This document shows positions 1-9,862 of a DNA stretch of 64,000 nucleotides, one piece after another. The notes beneath the pieces are model-generated. The model was not told where the DNA came from. It was given only the letters and a program-made list of their open reading frames with translations, and did no database searches. The stretch is from Agapanthus africanus. Lineage: Eukaryota; Streptophyta; Magnoliopsida; Asparagales; Amaryllidaceae. The stretch spans positions 116,293,899 through 116,357,898 of the forward strand of contig CM057346.1 in the NCBI GenBank assembly GCA_030015575.1, given 5' to 3'. Positions within the stretch are counted from its first letter, which is position 1, and each line of letters begins with the position of its first letter. The position numbers and the translations under genes were made by a program.

Positions 1-401
1 TCTTGTTGTTTTGTGTTTCCTTTTGAGTTTTGATCCTCGCCCTTTGCGTTGTATATTATATTGCTTGTGTGGTTGTGACCGTCGATTGACGAAGAGCTAG
101 CTCCCGCTTGGGGATGCCTTTTATTGATTTCGTATACTATTCATGTTGTATCCCGTTTGGGAGCCAGTATTTACAAAGGAGACTCTGCTGAAATTTTCAA
201 GAAATACTTGATGTTATTTTTATAAAAAAAACGCATAATTCGGCTATGCTTTTAAAACTACTTGTTTTAAGTTGTTTTTCCTTCACTCTACTACTTTTCT
301 TGGTTTGGATTTCTTGGTTTTCGGCTTACTTAGATTCCGTACGCCTCGAGACGTTTCGTAGTTTAAGTGCCGGTCATGTTCCGTACTTTCGGGACATGAC
401 A
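1..401 (+). mobile_element. Gypsy LTR H, 3' end only
   Basis: This is the last 401 bases of a plus-oriented Gypsy LTR ending in CGGGACATGACA; the rest lies left of the window. It is recognised because its reverse complement closely matches the starts of the two minus-oriented LTRs of Gypsy F at 36277 and 62447, including the block around the GACGAAGAGCTAGCTCCCGC motif and the final AAGTGCCGGTCATGTTCCG. It ends abruptly against the truncated LTR of Copia A, so it was inserted into that LTR. Whether it is a solo LTR or the end of a full element cannot be seen. Short open frames inside it are not genes. Confidence 0.8.
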
Positions 402-868
402 CCTGTACACATGTCACCAGGGAACTTCTATCTGACGCTAGGTATAATACCAACTAGCAAGTTCCCGGCGAGTCCTGTCCGGTGTACTCATAACCCAATG
501 AGCACCTGTATACATCTTAGGTGAATCAACTAACACTAATGGCTTGTGAGACCGGCCACCGCCCCTCGTCGGGGTCTCGAATGTATACACTAGTCTACTC
601 TGGAGTATCGATGCCCTGTCTCGAAACTCACACGACTAGGAACACTTTAAGGATATGCTTATAGACCCCAGCTCCCACATATATGATCGCCATCATACTG
701 CTGGCAGTCAAGCAAGAATCCTATGGGCTCTATCATGATGATAAAGACAAACCAGATAGCATACTATCATCTCGAGTAAGACTGTTTTATCGGTATAGGT
801 CCTGCCTTAATCATTGCAATCACGTGCCTGCGATCCAATAATTGACTTTGAGGGCACTATATCCAACA
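402..868 (-). repeat. Copia A 3' LTR, truncated
   Basis: It matches 8036-8500 without indels and ends in ATATCCAACA, the reverse complement of the LTR start TGTTGGATAT. It is followed directly by the reverse-complement polypurine tract. The left part of the LTR is missing because Gypsy LTR H is inserted at 401/402. Confidence 0.9.
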
Positions 869-881
869 ATCTCCCACTTGC
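869..881 (-). other. Copia A polypurine tract
   Basis: The sequence ATCTCCCACTTGC reads GCAAGTGGGAGAT on the sense strand and abuts the LTR. The same tract occurs at the equivalent place in Copia C, D and E. In this family class it primes plus-strand DNA synthesis. Confidence 0.85.
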
Positions 882-3240
882 ACTTAAGGCTAATTATTGC
901 GATGTCGCGTACTCATAGCTCGTGCGATACCGAACATCCAACTCCTCTACTAATCAGTTTCACAAAGCTCGTTTGTAAAACTATTGTGTTCGAGAAATAG
1001 CCTCAGTGAGTGGATCCGCCCTAATGTTTCTTTCTATGTCTCTCTTAATCTCAAGTTCGCGGAGAATGCCATCTCCCGAATTGAGTAATACATGTCTTAG
1101 AATATGTCTGGATATCTGATGGGACCTAGTTCATAAATGAACTCCAAGTCCAGCAAACTTCTTAGACTGTATCATCAACTGAATTTAATCAGTATCCAGC
1201 ACTATGCCTCCCACAGTATCCTCTTGGACCACCTGTCCATAACACTGTCCCTCGTCAGATGGAAAACTATAACTCTGACAATCACTCTGTCATCCATGTC
1301 ACTTTTGAAGCCTGGAATGATAATCGTCTCCAAAGGAGGCTGCCGTCATCAAATCCGTAGAACATTCACTTATGTTCTAAAACTGCTTCCTTATGTTTCT
1401 TCAGGATTGGATTAATATAAACTTATCACATCTAGTGCAAAAACAACACCTAGTGTGGTACTTGACATCTCACGATTGACTCAATAGCCTAAGCAAGTGA
1501 TCTGCCAATCATGCACATCCCTCTCCTCTTTAGTCTGTAAGACATCTTTAGAGAGGGTGACTCCATCACCTGCAGGTACACCACCATGCCAGGAGTCATC
1601 TATTCTAAAATACTATTAGAATACTGTCAAAGTACCCATATTGGGAAACTACCCAAATCTAGATCTAAAACCATAGATCTAGTAACCAGAATGTCAGATA
1701 TTATATCCATATCCTTTGTGGAGAAACAACTGTGTGACGACCACAGTACAAACTATCATAGTATAGGAATTTTACTTCCTACTCTGTGTATGTCATCCAA
1801 ATACCAGGACATCACACCCTACTACCTTCTTAACAGATGCATCCCCTATTCTGATGAAGTCAAACCCATGACTGTCACATCAAAATATAGATGATCTATT
1901 TCCGCTATATTTGCTCAAGTCTATAAATAGGCATAAGCTACTTGCCCACTATGCTTCCGCTGCTCCCACTGACTACGACAACCCTCTGGCAGAATAATAT
2001 ATATACGTACACTTCTAAAGCTAGTTTAGAACGACACTATGCTTATCCTCCTGCCGGGTCTCATAGTTTGGAACAACAGTAGTGTCAAGTCTGGGTAAAC
2101 AAGAACCTCCCTGTCACCGTCCTTGAGGCTACCGGAGTACCTCGGGTGTCTGAGGTTACCCACCATGTCTGCGGAGTGGCTATTGGATTGTCAAACCTGA
2201 TTGAATATATAGGTCATATTAAATTTTCCGTAATCGTTTGCGGTTCTGGAATCACTTCCAGTTCTACCATACTCCCACTACTGTTTTTTTAAAAAATCCA
2301 TTTTACTAAAACTGTGGCGAGTCTAGAACAATATCACTATTGATCTTCCAGATGGTAGAAAATCAACCCTCGTTAAAGCCAGGGTCAACCCACAAACTGC
2401 CATTACAGAAACGTGCCTTGAGTTATCCAGTGTCTGGTTTTAAGCTTAAGCTGGACAACTCCCTGTACCTTAATATCGTTAAGATATGAACCATTCTATA
2501 TCCAATATAGAAATAGAGACACTAATTTAATTGGAACCATATTCTAATCATGCAGCTCTCTCCAGTGCATATCAACTTAATGGAGAGAGGCTAATCAGCA
2601 TTACTCAACTTAGGAATACATCCAATTATGAGTAACCTGAAAGAGAAATAAGTTTCTTAAAAACGTTACTATCAATTGAATACCAATCACAAGAATCTAC
2701 ATCTTCGATTTCTTTGAAGAATCCCGATACTTGCGACACCTGGTTCTCTACTTTATTCCTATACTCACAACTTCTCAAAACTTAGACATTGTAATTCTAC
2801 GAAACACTTGTCTAAAAACTAGAGAAGTCACAAGTAAATAGAACATAGTATGAGGACCAACCCCTTTGTCCTGATGGACACTGGACAACATACAATACTT
2901 TGTATAAGTCCACTGAGTTTAATAACTCAAAATCTGTGCGTCGTAGGTTGAAAACTGTACCCAGACGATTTCCTCAAATATCACCAATTACAACGAATTC
3001 CGATATAATGAGGATGATCACCTAATTCCCAATGACTTACTGCCACTCATCATCTGTAAAACCATACATATGTGAGAATTATACCTGGTAAATACATACC
3101 TTGGAGTAAGGGTCTAATTGGGAAATCAGTTTTCTATTAACAATACATAGTGAAAATGAAACACGAATATGTTTCGAAAGGGTATCCGGGTATTCATAGT
3201 AATGCCTTTTCCATTATTCAGATTCATGACTGTAACCGTA
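882..3240 (-). pseudogene. Copia A gag-pol relic
   Basis: A strongly decayed pol region in minus orientation. Recognisable patches are the RNase H C-terminal region just inside the polypurine tract (compare 39395-39620), a patch near 1545-1580 matching the GAGAGTGACTCCATGG stretch of Copia C, and 2100-2290, which matches the RT N-terminal linker of Copia E (for example TTCCAGTTCTAC before CTCCCACT). No catalytic motif can be read and no frame is open for more than about 100 codons. Its length is far short of the roughly 4 kb gag-pol of Copia C and E, so large parts, including most of gag and integrase, are missing or unrecognisable. Confidence 0.6.
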
Positions 3241-3248
3241 TATTTCCT

Positions 3249-4018
3249 TGCCATCTCTCCAATTCCCTTTATTTGTCTTTAGTCGTTACCTTCTGTACAC
3301 CATCGTTAGGCTAAAATGGTTTTCTTCCTTCCTTACCGTTCGGCACCAGCCTATGGTTTGGAAGAAGAATATCCAGTAAGCATAATAGGTGTACCCCCTT
3401 AAACCTAGGAGTACTCGCAACTTGAGAGAAGGTGATGATAAAAGACAACTGAATAAACCTTATTCCTATTTCTCCTGAACCAGAATCCATCCTCGAAAAA
3501 ATATCCTTCGAGTTCGTATATAACCATACGATAGATTTATCCAATGGAATTGGATGTTCGTAGTGATACGGGCTGTTCTGGAGAAATTAAAGGTGAAGTA
3601 GGAGTAGCAATAAAATACGTGGTTTGGTCGTGAATGTTAGTAGTCGCAATTTACTTTGCCCTCTTTTTAATTCCTTTATCTTGTCTTTACATATTACCTT
3701 CTGCACACCCTACTTAGGCTAATTGGTTTTCTTCATTCCCTACCTTTCGACGCCTGCCTATGGTTTGGAATAAGACTATCCAATAAGCGTAAATAGGTGT
3801 GCTCTCCTTAACTAAGGAGCCCTCGCAACCTGAGAGAAGGTGATAATAAAAGACAACTGAATAAACCAATTCTATTTCTCCTGAACCTGGATCCATCCTC
3901 GAAGAAGTCCCTTCGAGTTCGTATATAATCATACGATGGATCTATCCAATGGAAGTGGATGTCCGTAGTAATACGGGGTGTTCTGAGAAATACAAAGGGT
4001 AAAAGAAGGAGCAGCAAT
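3249..4018. repeat. Tandem duplication, period about 405 bp
   Basis: Two diverged direct copies lie at about 3249-3612 and 3656-4018. They share, in order, TTACCTTCTG, CCTATGGTTTGGAA, GAGAGAAGGTGAT, AAAAGACAACTGAATAAACC, TTTCTCCTGAACC, CTTCGAGTTCGTATATAA, CCATACGAT or TCATACGAT, and a closing GAGCAGCAAT or GAGTAGCAAT. The block lies where Copia A should carry gag, yet I could not align it to the gag of Copia C, D or E. Open frames of 70-77 codons appear in both copies but in different registers, so coding is unlikely. Confidence 0.75.
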
Positions 4019-4414
4019 GACTTATGCAACTCGGACAATCCAAAAGCCAGTATTTTAAGAAGGTTCGGTCAACTTGGTCACTGAGTCATAGTCTAGGGTT
4101 GGTCAAAGGTCGCTGTCAAAGAGAGAGAGAAAAGAAACACTCTGCGTGCACTCTAACCTAGATCAGAATGGTTATCACATTATCTAATTAGGAAACTTCC
4201 CAATGTATTCTCAAATTCTCCTCCAAACCTGAAAGAAGAATTAGTCGGAATCACCCGAGGAGTAAACTAACTCATCAGTGGTAATCGGGATCCAACTCTC
4301 ATCGTATGATAACGTGACGGTATCCACTTATGTTATCACACTCCAGAAGGTATGCTCAAGTTTTGCAAGTTTCCTGTATGTTTGAAACTCCCGATGTAAT
4401 TTTTATCCCATGCT

Positions 4415-4623
4415 CTTATGACCTTGACGTAGGCCAACAAATCATAAGCCACATGTCAAGTTCTACCCGTCGTTGTCCTGATTAATTTAGGTCATCGTAC
4501 ATGCCCTTGACGTAGGCCAACAAGGCTGTACGTCTGTCCTAAACTAATGCATCTATCTATGCAACAAATGAATACCCCAGCAGCTACCAAACACTATGCC
4601 TTGACGTAGGCCAACAAAAATAG
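4415..4623 (-). other. Three-hairpin leader array, Copia A
   Basis: Three copies of CCTTGACGTAGGCCAACAA (4422-4440, 4505-4523, 4599-4617) each lie in the loop of a different inverted repeat: CTTATGA/TCATAAG (4415-4448), CGTACA/TGTACG (4496-4532) and CTAT/ATAG (4594-4623). The loops are identical within this element but differ from those of the other elements. The role is unknown; an RNA signal for packaging or dimerisation is my inference. Confidence 0.65.
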
Positions 4624-4772
4624 CTTGAATACTACTGACCATCCAGAAGAAATGACGGAGGGTTACGGCTGGTTTTTTGGCGAAAAACCTTTAACGTAAT
4701 GAACTTGATCTCGTTGAAGGAACCTGATAGCTTTTTATAAAAAATATAGTGGCGAAAACCTTTTGCTAAAGA

Positions 4773-4988
4773 GGTCACTCCCGGTGAAGGGATCTCGGCT
4801 CTTTCCTCGTGGAATGAGGTGCAGGATATTCTAACTGAATACCGCGATTCAAAGCAACTTGTAATCGACTATATTGAAGTTATTACCCTGACGTAAAATT
4901 TCTTCCCAAGGGGTCACTCCCGGTGAAGGGATCTCGGCCCTTGCCTCATCGAATGAGGTGCAGGATATTCAAACTGAATACCGCGATA
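4773..4988. repeat. Duplicated leader block, period about 139 bp
   Basis: Direct copies at 4773-4850 and 4912-4988 share GGTCACTCCCGGTGAAGGGA, TCTCGGC, GAATGAGGTGCAGGATATTC and AACTGAATACCGCGAT. Copia B has this block once (from about 34434), so the duplication is specific to Copia A. The second copy contains the perfect hairpin CCTCA-TCGAA-TGAGG. Confidence 0.85.
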
Positions 4989-6129
4989 CATAACAAAAGG
5001 AAACGTCTTTGTAATAACTCCTTTTAAAATTTGTTCCAAAAACATCAAATATAGGTTTGTTTTATCCTTACATTGATAAGAATCAATGCAGTCCCATCAA
5101 ATGATCACACCAGAAAAGAACGAAAATAAAATGTACGTATATACCATCCGCATTCGTCACTGAGTCCCGTCATCACCCGTTAGGTTACTTAACTAACGAC
5201 AGAGCGGAGACTGGGCTAGCGCGGGTGCAAAACATATACAACATCTACTAGTATATATACTAATATACAATAATCGCTCTAGACGTGATAATATGCAACA
5301 TTATAGAAAAGTAATAAGCATCACAGAACAATACAGATAATCTGGGATCCCCGGGTTTCATAGAGCCGCTACTGAAACCTGACGTTCTCCTGGTCGTGTG
5401 GATAGCCTGTGCAATGAAACCTAGACCCCTACGGGTGCGGCAAGTTACCCGCCAAAACCTGAAGCGAGGCAGCCCCTTACAGCAAAGTGAATGGACCACC
5501 CAGCACTTCACAGAATCCGGTAACTTGAGCACCCCTCCTTGGGTCAACCTGTACCCCCTACGAGTGCGGCGAATAGCCCGCCAATTCTAGAGTGAGGCCC
5601 CTTTGCATCTCAAAACCATGAGATACGGACCCGTTGCCCTCCAGAACCTAGCTATCCGTGCACCCCACCGCGGGGTAATCCTAGTACAGAAAAGAAAATA
5701 TATACAACGGGTACATCGACCTTAGTCCGGTCGTGCTCCAAAAGAATAATATACAAACAGGAAGTGACGGCAGTCCACATGTTGGACGCTCGCCCCGCAA
5801 TATCAAATGTACAAATAAATCCAAACAGCACTATCATTGCACCCTGCTATCCACCACGACAAATCCGCAACATCACAGCACAACACAGAACATCAACGCA
5901 AATGTCATGTTCGCAAACCCGTCTAAAAGAACTATAGCAATCAGACGCGGTTTACCGATCGAATGACATTCCCGGTCGGAGATATAATATAAATACTGTA
6001 AACTAACAAGATTAAAATTTCGATCGACAAAACTTCCCGAAGTGGGCCCCACGTACATCTGGTGTACAGTAATAAAATCTGGGCCCAAAATAAATTTTCC
6101 AGTAACCACAATTCACTGTGTAGAAGCCC

Positions 6130-6244
6130 CTGTACAAATTTGAAGCACTGTTCCCACTAAACGGCCGTGGATGCGCGGTCAAACCCTAGGTTTGACCGCG
6201 GATCCACGGCTGGTATGTGGGATCACATGACCAAATTTGTACAG
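6130..6244 (-). other. Two-tier leader stem-loop, Copia A
   Basis: The outer arms are a perfect 13-bp inverted repeat, CTGTACAAATTTG at 6130-6142 and CAAATTTGTACAG at 6232-6244. Inside is a second stem (6165-6209): CCGTGGAT pairs with ATCCACGG, then GCGGTCAAACC pairs with GGTTTGACCGC, with a CTA loop. It starts 177 nt from the LTR boundary. Similar structures with unrelated sequence lie at the same distance in Copia C, D and E. Confidence 0.75.
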
Positions 6245-6407
6245 TTTGCCTAAAAAAGCCTGCTCTGTTTTCTGAAGTGCTCAAAATAATTTTTAGACCT
6301 GATTTAAAATCGACAGAAACTTTTATACAGAAAAATGTAGTTTCTGAAATTCCGTTCGATCGATATTTTAAATGCGTTAGCACAAGTTAGTAAAGCTTAA
6401 TGGTGAG

Positions 6408-6420
6408 GCTCTGATACCAA
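6408..6420 (-). other. Copia A primer-binding site
   Basis: GGCTCTGATACCA is the reverse complement of TGGTATCAGAGCC, complementary to the 3' end of plant initiator tRNA-Met. It abuts the LTR that starts at 6421 and so fixes the boundary and orientation. Confidence 0.9.
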
Positions 6421-8500
6421 TGTAAGTCCACGGTAGCGCCCCGACCGTCTAACAGACGCCAAAATGCGGAACAAAACTTTTACGACTGGCGCTATCGCGT
6501 ACTTTAACCCAAATCTGCCATTAAAGCTAAACTAACAAACTACAAAGTGGGTAGAAATGTTATACCGAACGATTCGAGTCCTTCGGTCTTCAACCATCAT
6601 CCCACGCTTTGTTGCAGCTGATCCGAACTCGCTCGATCTCCGGTCTCATCGTCCAGGTGGCACCACATCTACGGATCTTTAAACGGGCTCCCGCCTCTGA
6701 ACCGAGGCAACTCGATCATTAAGTTTGCTAAAAGAGATGACCAAGATTGATGTAGAGAATGAGTAGAACACTTTGTCTCGTTACGTCCAAAGCTATGGAT
6801 GAACGGTTAATGAAGTTGCCTTTTTGGATCGGGTGAAATGAGAAATCAACATATGAAATTTCCATGAAGCAAATTTCATAAGCTTTTGCCAAATGAATTA
6901 ATCCTCTATCTTCCCACAAGGGGCCGGCCACAATAATATAGGATGGAGGTGAGTGTAGGAGAGAGGAGGGGGTGATCATAAGCATAAGATCTTATCTCTT
7001 CACTTAATGAATGAATGAATCACTAAAAACATTAAATGCAAAAATGGCGATTCATAATAACACATCACCATTTCATTTAATGCTTAACTATGAATCATCA
7101 TATCATTAAATGCTAACCATGAGTCACCAAATCTAGAACCTTCTAGAACCATGACTCACCCAAGAAAAGATAAATCCATATTAAACCGAATGTTTAATAC
7201 GGGTGATAGAAAACAGGAAACTGGCAACTTCCAAAAGTGATCCTGAAACGAATTTCAGGATAACCCCGTAACAGTATAAACATACCCGCATTTGTATTAC
7301 GACCGAATACAAATGCAACAGAGACAAAGATATTATATCTACACAGTATAATACTCGGATCCGGTTTAAACCAAAGCCCACCAGTATTATCTGCCCGAAA
7401 AATAACACGTGCGTAAACGCACGTGCATTTTCCGAACCCTGCTATAAAACCATACACCCTCTACAACGTTTCGCCCGAACTTGGGAAACTGTGTGTGGGG
7501 GACTCTAATGACTCATCAACACACTGGCACTGGGTATAGCCCCTAGCTCGTCAGAGGTACAAGCTGTACGTAACATTTGCCTATGTATTGATTGGAAGGG
7601 AAGCTGACGAGCGAACTCATCCAGAAACCCTACTGAGCTTGACAGTGACAATATCTGTACAGTCCGGTCCATTCGTCTATGAGTATCGCATATAGGGCCT
7701 AGGGGGCCGGTAAACGTCAGACCCCCAATAGCTGTATAAGTCGTGTCAAAGAGCAGCCCAGAACACTCTGAGATACTACTGGAATACCTTCCAGTAAATC
7801 TCGATTACCCTGGCCAGGGATTTTGTATAATCGCTCTCCTAAACACAGCGCGATCTTACCCCCAATACCGGGAGAGACGAATCCCCGACGATCTGCTCAC
7901 TGCCTTCATGTGGCTCGGGACTGTACCCAAAAAATACCTGTTTGCACGACTCCTTTGACCCATGGTAGGGTATAAATCAAAGCACGGTGGGAACTCACAC
8001 GAGAAAAATGACGACCTCAGGTCGATGAACTAGCATGTACACATGTCACCAGAGAACTGCTATCTGACGCTAGGTATAATACCAACTAGCAAGTTCCCGG
8101 CGAGTCCTGTCCGGTGTACTCATAACCCAATGAGCACCTGTATACATATTAGGTGAATCAACTAACACCAATGGCTTGTGAGACCGGCCATCGCCCCTTG
8201 TCGGGGTCTCGAATGTATACACTAGTCTACTCTGGAGTATCGATGCCCTGTCTCGAAACTCCCATGACTAGGAACACTTTAAGGATGTGCTTATAGACCC
8301 CAGCTCCCACATATATGATCGCCATCATACTGCTGGCAGTCAAGCAAGAATCCTATGGGCTCTATCATGATGATAAAGACAAACCAGATAGCATACTATC
8401 ATCTCGAGTAAGACTGTTTTATCGGTATAGGTCCTGCCTCAATCATTGCAATCACGTACCTGCGATCCAATAATTGACTTTGAGGGCACTATATCCAACA
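6421..8500 (-). repeat. Copia A 5' LTR (2080 bp)
   Basis: Bounded by TGTAAGTCCACGG at 6421 next to the primer-binding site and ATATCCAACA at 8500. It contains a perfect inverted repeat with G-box cores (CACGTGCGT-AA-ACGCACGTG, 7406-7425), the palindrome CCCTGGCCAGGG (7808-7819), and the CGGGAGAGACGAATCC block shared with the LTRs of Copia C, D and E. Its first 430 bases closely match 63572-64000, so Copia I belongs to the same family. Short open frames here are not supported as genes. Confidence 0.9.
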
Positions 8501-8672
8501 ACACATACACCGTTGGTAATTTCCATGACACACACAACCTGTACACATATGCAGTATTGTATTGTTATTGACATTGAGACGTTGATTCTTGTGTTATTGC
8601 TCATATGAAAGACATCATGCATACATACTTACATGTATATACACATACCTTGCTATAGCTACATATACACCT
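8501..8672 (+). repeat. Gypsy G 5' LTR, internal fragment
   Basis: This short piece matches 30885-31058 of the G 3' LTR (shared CGTTGATTCTTGTGTTATTG, CATACATACTTACATGTATA). It lies between Copia A and solo LTR J, both inserted into this LTR. The upstream part of the LTR lies beyond the left edge. Confidence 0.9.
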
Positions 8673-9226
8673 TGTCACGACCCAAATGTGGCACGTGATC
8701 AGCACTTAAATCACGTGACATCTAAAGACATCGACGTGATCCAAGTAAGCCGAAACCCGGAATCTAAACCCTTTTTGAAAATATTGGAGGTGAGTTTAAA
8801 ATAGTCATCAGATGGAATCAGTTTAATTAACATTTAAATTTAACTATGTATGTTTGAGAAGCATCTATGACCTTTTGAAAATCTAATAACACCTCCTTTA
8901 AAAGTTTTATATAAAAACCCGATACAACTACCACAATAAAATAGTATCCCAACGGGAGCTAGCTTTCACGTACAAAAGACAGAACAGCCAAACAACCATA
9001 TCAGAAGTCGACTCTAAAGAGTGCGACATCACCACATATAAACTCTAAGTCTTGCTTCTAAGTCCATAATATACCACTTCTAAGTTGATGGAGTTTCTAC
9101 TAGATACAAGAATATATGAATAATCAAGAGTGAGTATGATACAATAATAACCCACTTACCAATCAATCCTCGAGAAGAGTGTGTGCCCAAGCCGCTGATA
9201 ATCCAAGCGGTGAAACCTGCAAGAAA

Positions 9227-9258
9227 CTGTGGCACAACGGGGATGAGTTGCCAACTCA
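9227..9258. promoter_or_regulatory. Conserved Gypsy LTR core block (J copy)
   Basis: CTGTGGCACAACGG followed by GATGAGTTGCCAACTCA. The same block with its GAGTTG-N-CAACTC palindrome recurs in the G and F LTRs (13809, 31955, 36911, 63082), although much of the surrounding LTR sequence has diverged. Its function is unknown. Confidence 0.6.
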
Positions 9259-9565
9259 GTGAATAAAAGTACATCTAAATGTAGAAATCGAAATGCATGA
9301 CGATACCTAGGTCATAAGTATAGTCCTATCATAATCTGTACCACTATACTATATGATATGCATATGTACAATACTATCTCTCATGCAATCCCAAATATAA
9401 TATCTCCATGTCATATGAGTCAAAATCATGAATCTATATTTCCTGTTGGAATTCCTTTTTGTATATGAATGTCTGTACAAATATATGCAGGTACTGTCCT
9501 CCGGACCAGTCCTGGTTGAATCCACTAATAATATCTAACTGTGTACCTCATGATAATGATCATAT

Positions 9566-9567
<2 letters not shown>

Positions 9568-9618
<51 letters not shown>
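9568..9618. repeat. (AT)n microsatellite
   Basis: An uninterrupted run of about 25 AT dinucleotides inside solo LTR J. An open frame of 96 codons that spans it is produced by the repeat and is not a gene. Confidence 0.95.
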
Positions 9619-9620
<2 letters not shown>

Positions 9621-9734
9621 TGTCCAGCATCGACATCAAAATCTGAAATCTCTCGTGTCCATCATCGACACGTAAATACAAATACCGTCGACACCATCTC
9701 AACAGATGATCGCCGCCCGATATCCCTGGCTACG

Positions 9735-9862
9735 ATCAGTATCCCCTGAATATCTGCCGTGCCCAATCGAACCCCGGTCAGTATCCCCTGGATATCTGCC
9801 GTGCTCATTTCTATCTCCGGTCAGTATCCCATGGATATCTGCCATGCTCATTTCTATCTCCG
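9735..9862. repeat. 43-bp minisatellite, three units
   Basis: Three direct units at about 9735-9776, 9777-9819 and 9820-9862 share TCAGTATCCC, GGATATCTGCC and, in units two and three, GCTCATTTCTATCTCCG. Units two and three are nearly identical; unit one has diverged in its second half. It lies in solo LTR J. Confidence 0.88.

Larger units (their letters stand above)
4075..6407 (-). other. Copia A 5' leader
   Basis: Untranslated leader between the primer-binding site and the former gag start. It shares blocks with the leaders of Copia B-E: the GAGAGAGAGAAAAGAA stretch near the gag start, the GTTAGGTTACTTAACTAAC block (about 5181-5200) and the GCGGCAAG...ACCCGCC hairpin region. The last block is duplicated here (about 5425-5460 and 5552-5588). 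The branched element found before gag in B, C, D and E is absent: the sequence jumps from GAATTAGTCGG near 4240 to the GGGATCC stretch near 4288. Nothing in it looks coding. Confidence 0.75.
402..8500 (-). mobile_element. Copia element A, degenerate, minus strand
   Basis: An LTR retrotransposon in minus orientation with, in plus coordinates, a truncated 3' LTR (402-868), polypurine tract, decayed pol (to about 3240), a duplicated block, a long leader, a primer-binding site and a full 5' LTR (6421-8500). It sits inside the 5' LTR of Gypsy G: the sequence right of 8500 resumes that LTR (compare 30885 onward). The left end is cut by Gypsy LTR H. The two LTR copies differ by about 11 of 465 aligned bases with no indels, while the interior has no long open frame, so it probably moved as a non-autonomous copy. 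Confidence 0.85.

Noticed and set aside
1137..1894. Two roughly 100-codon plus-strand frames in Copia A
   Set aside because: They run antisense to the decayed pol, have no homology with each other or known families, and no promoter.
9459..9749. 96-codon open frame
   Set aside because: It is produced mostly by an (AT)n run inside solo LTR J.
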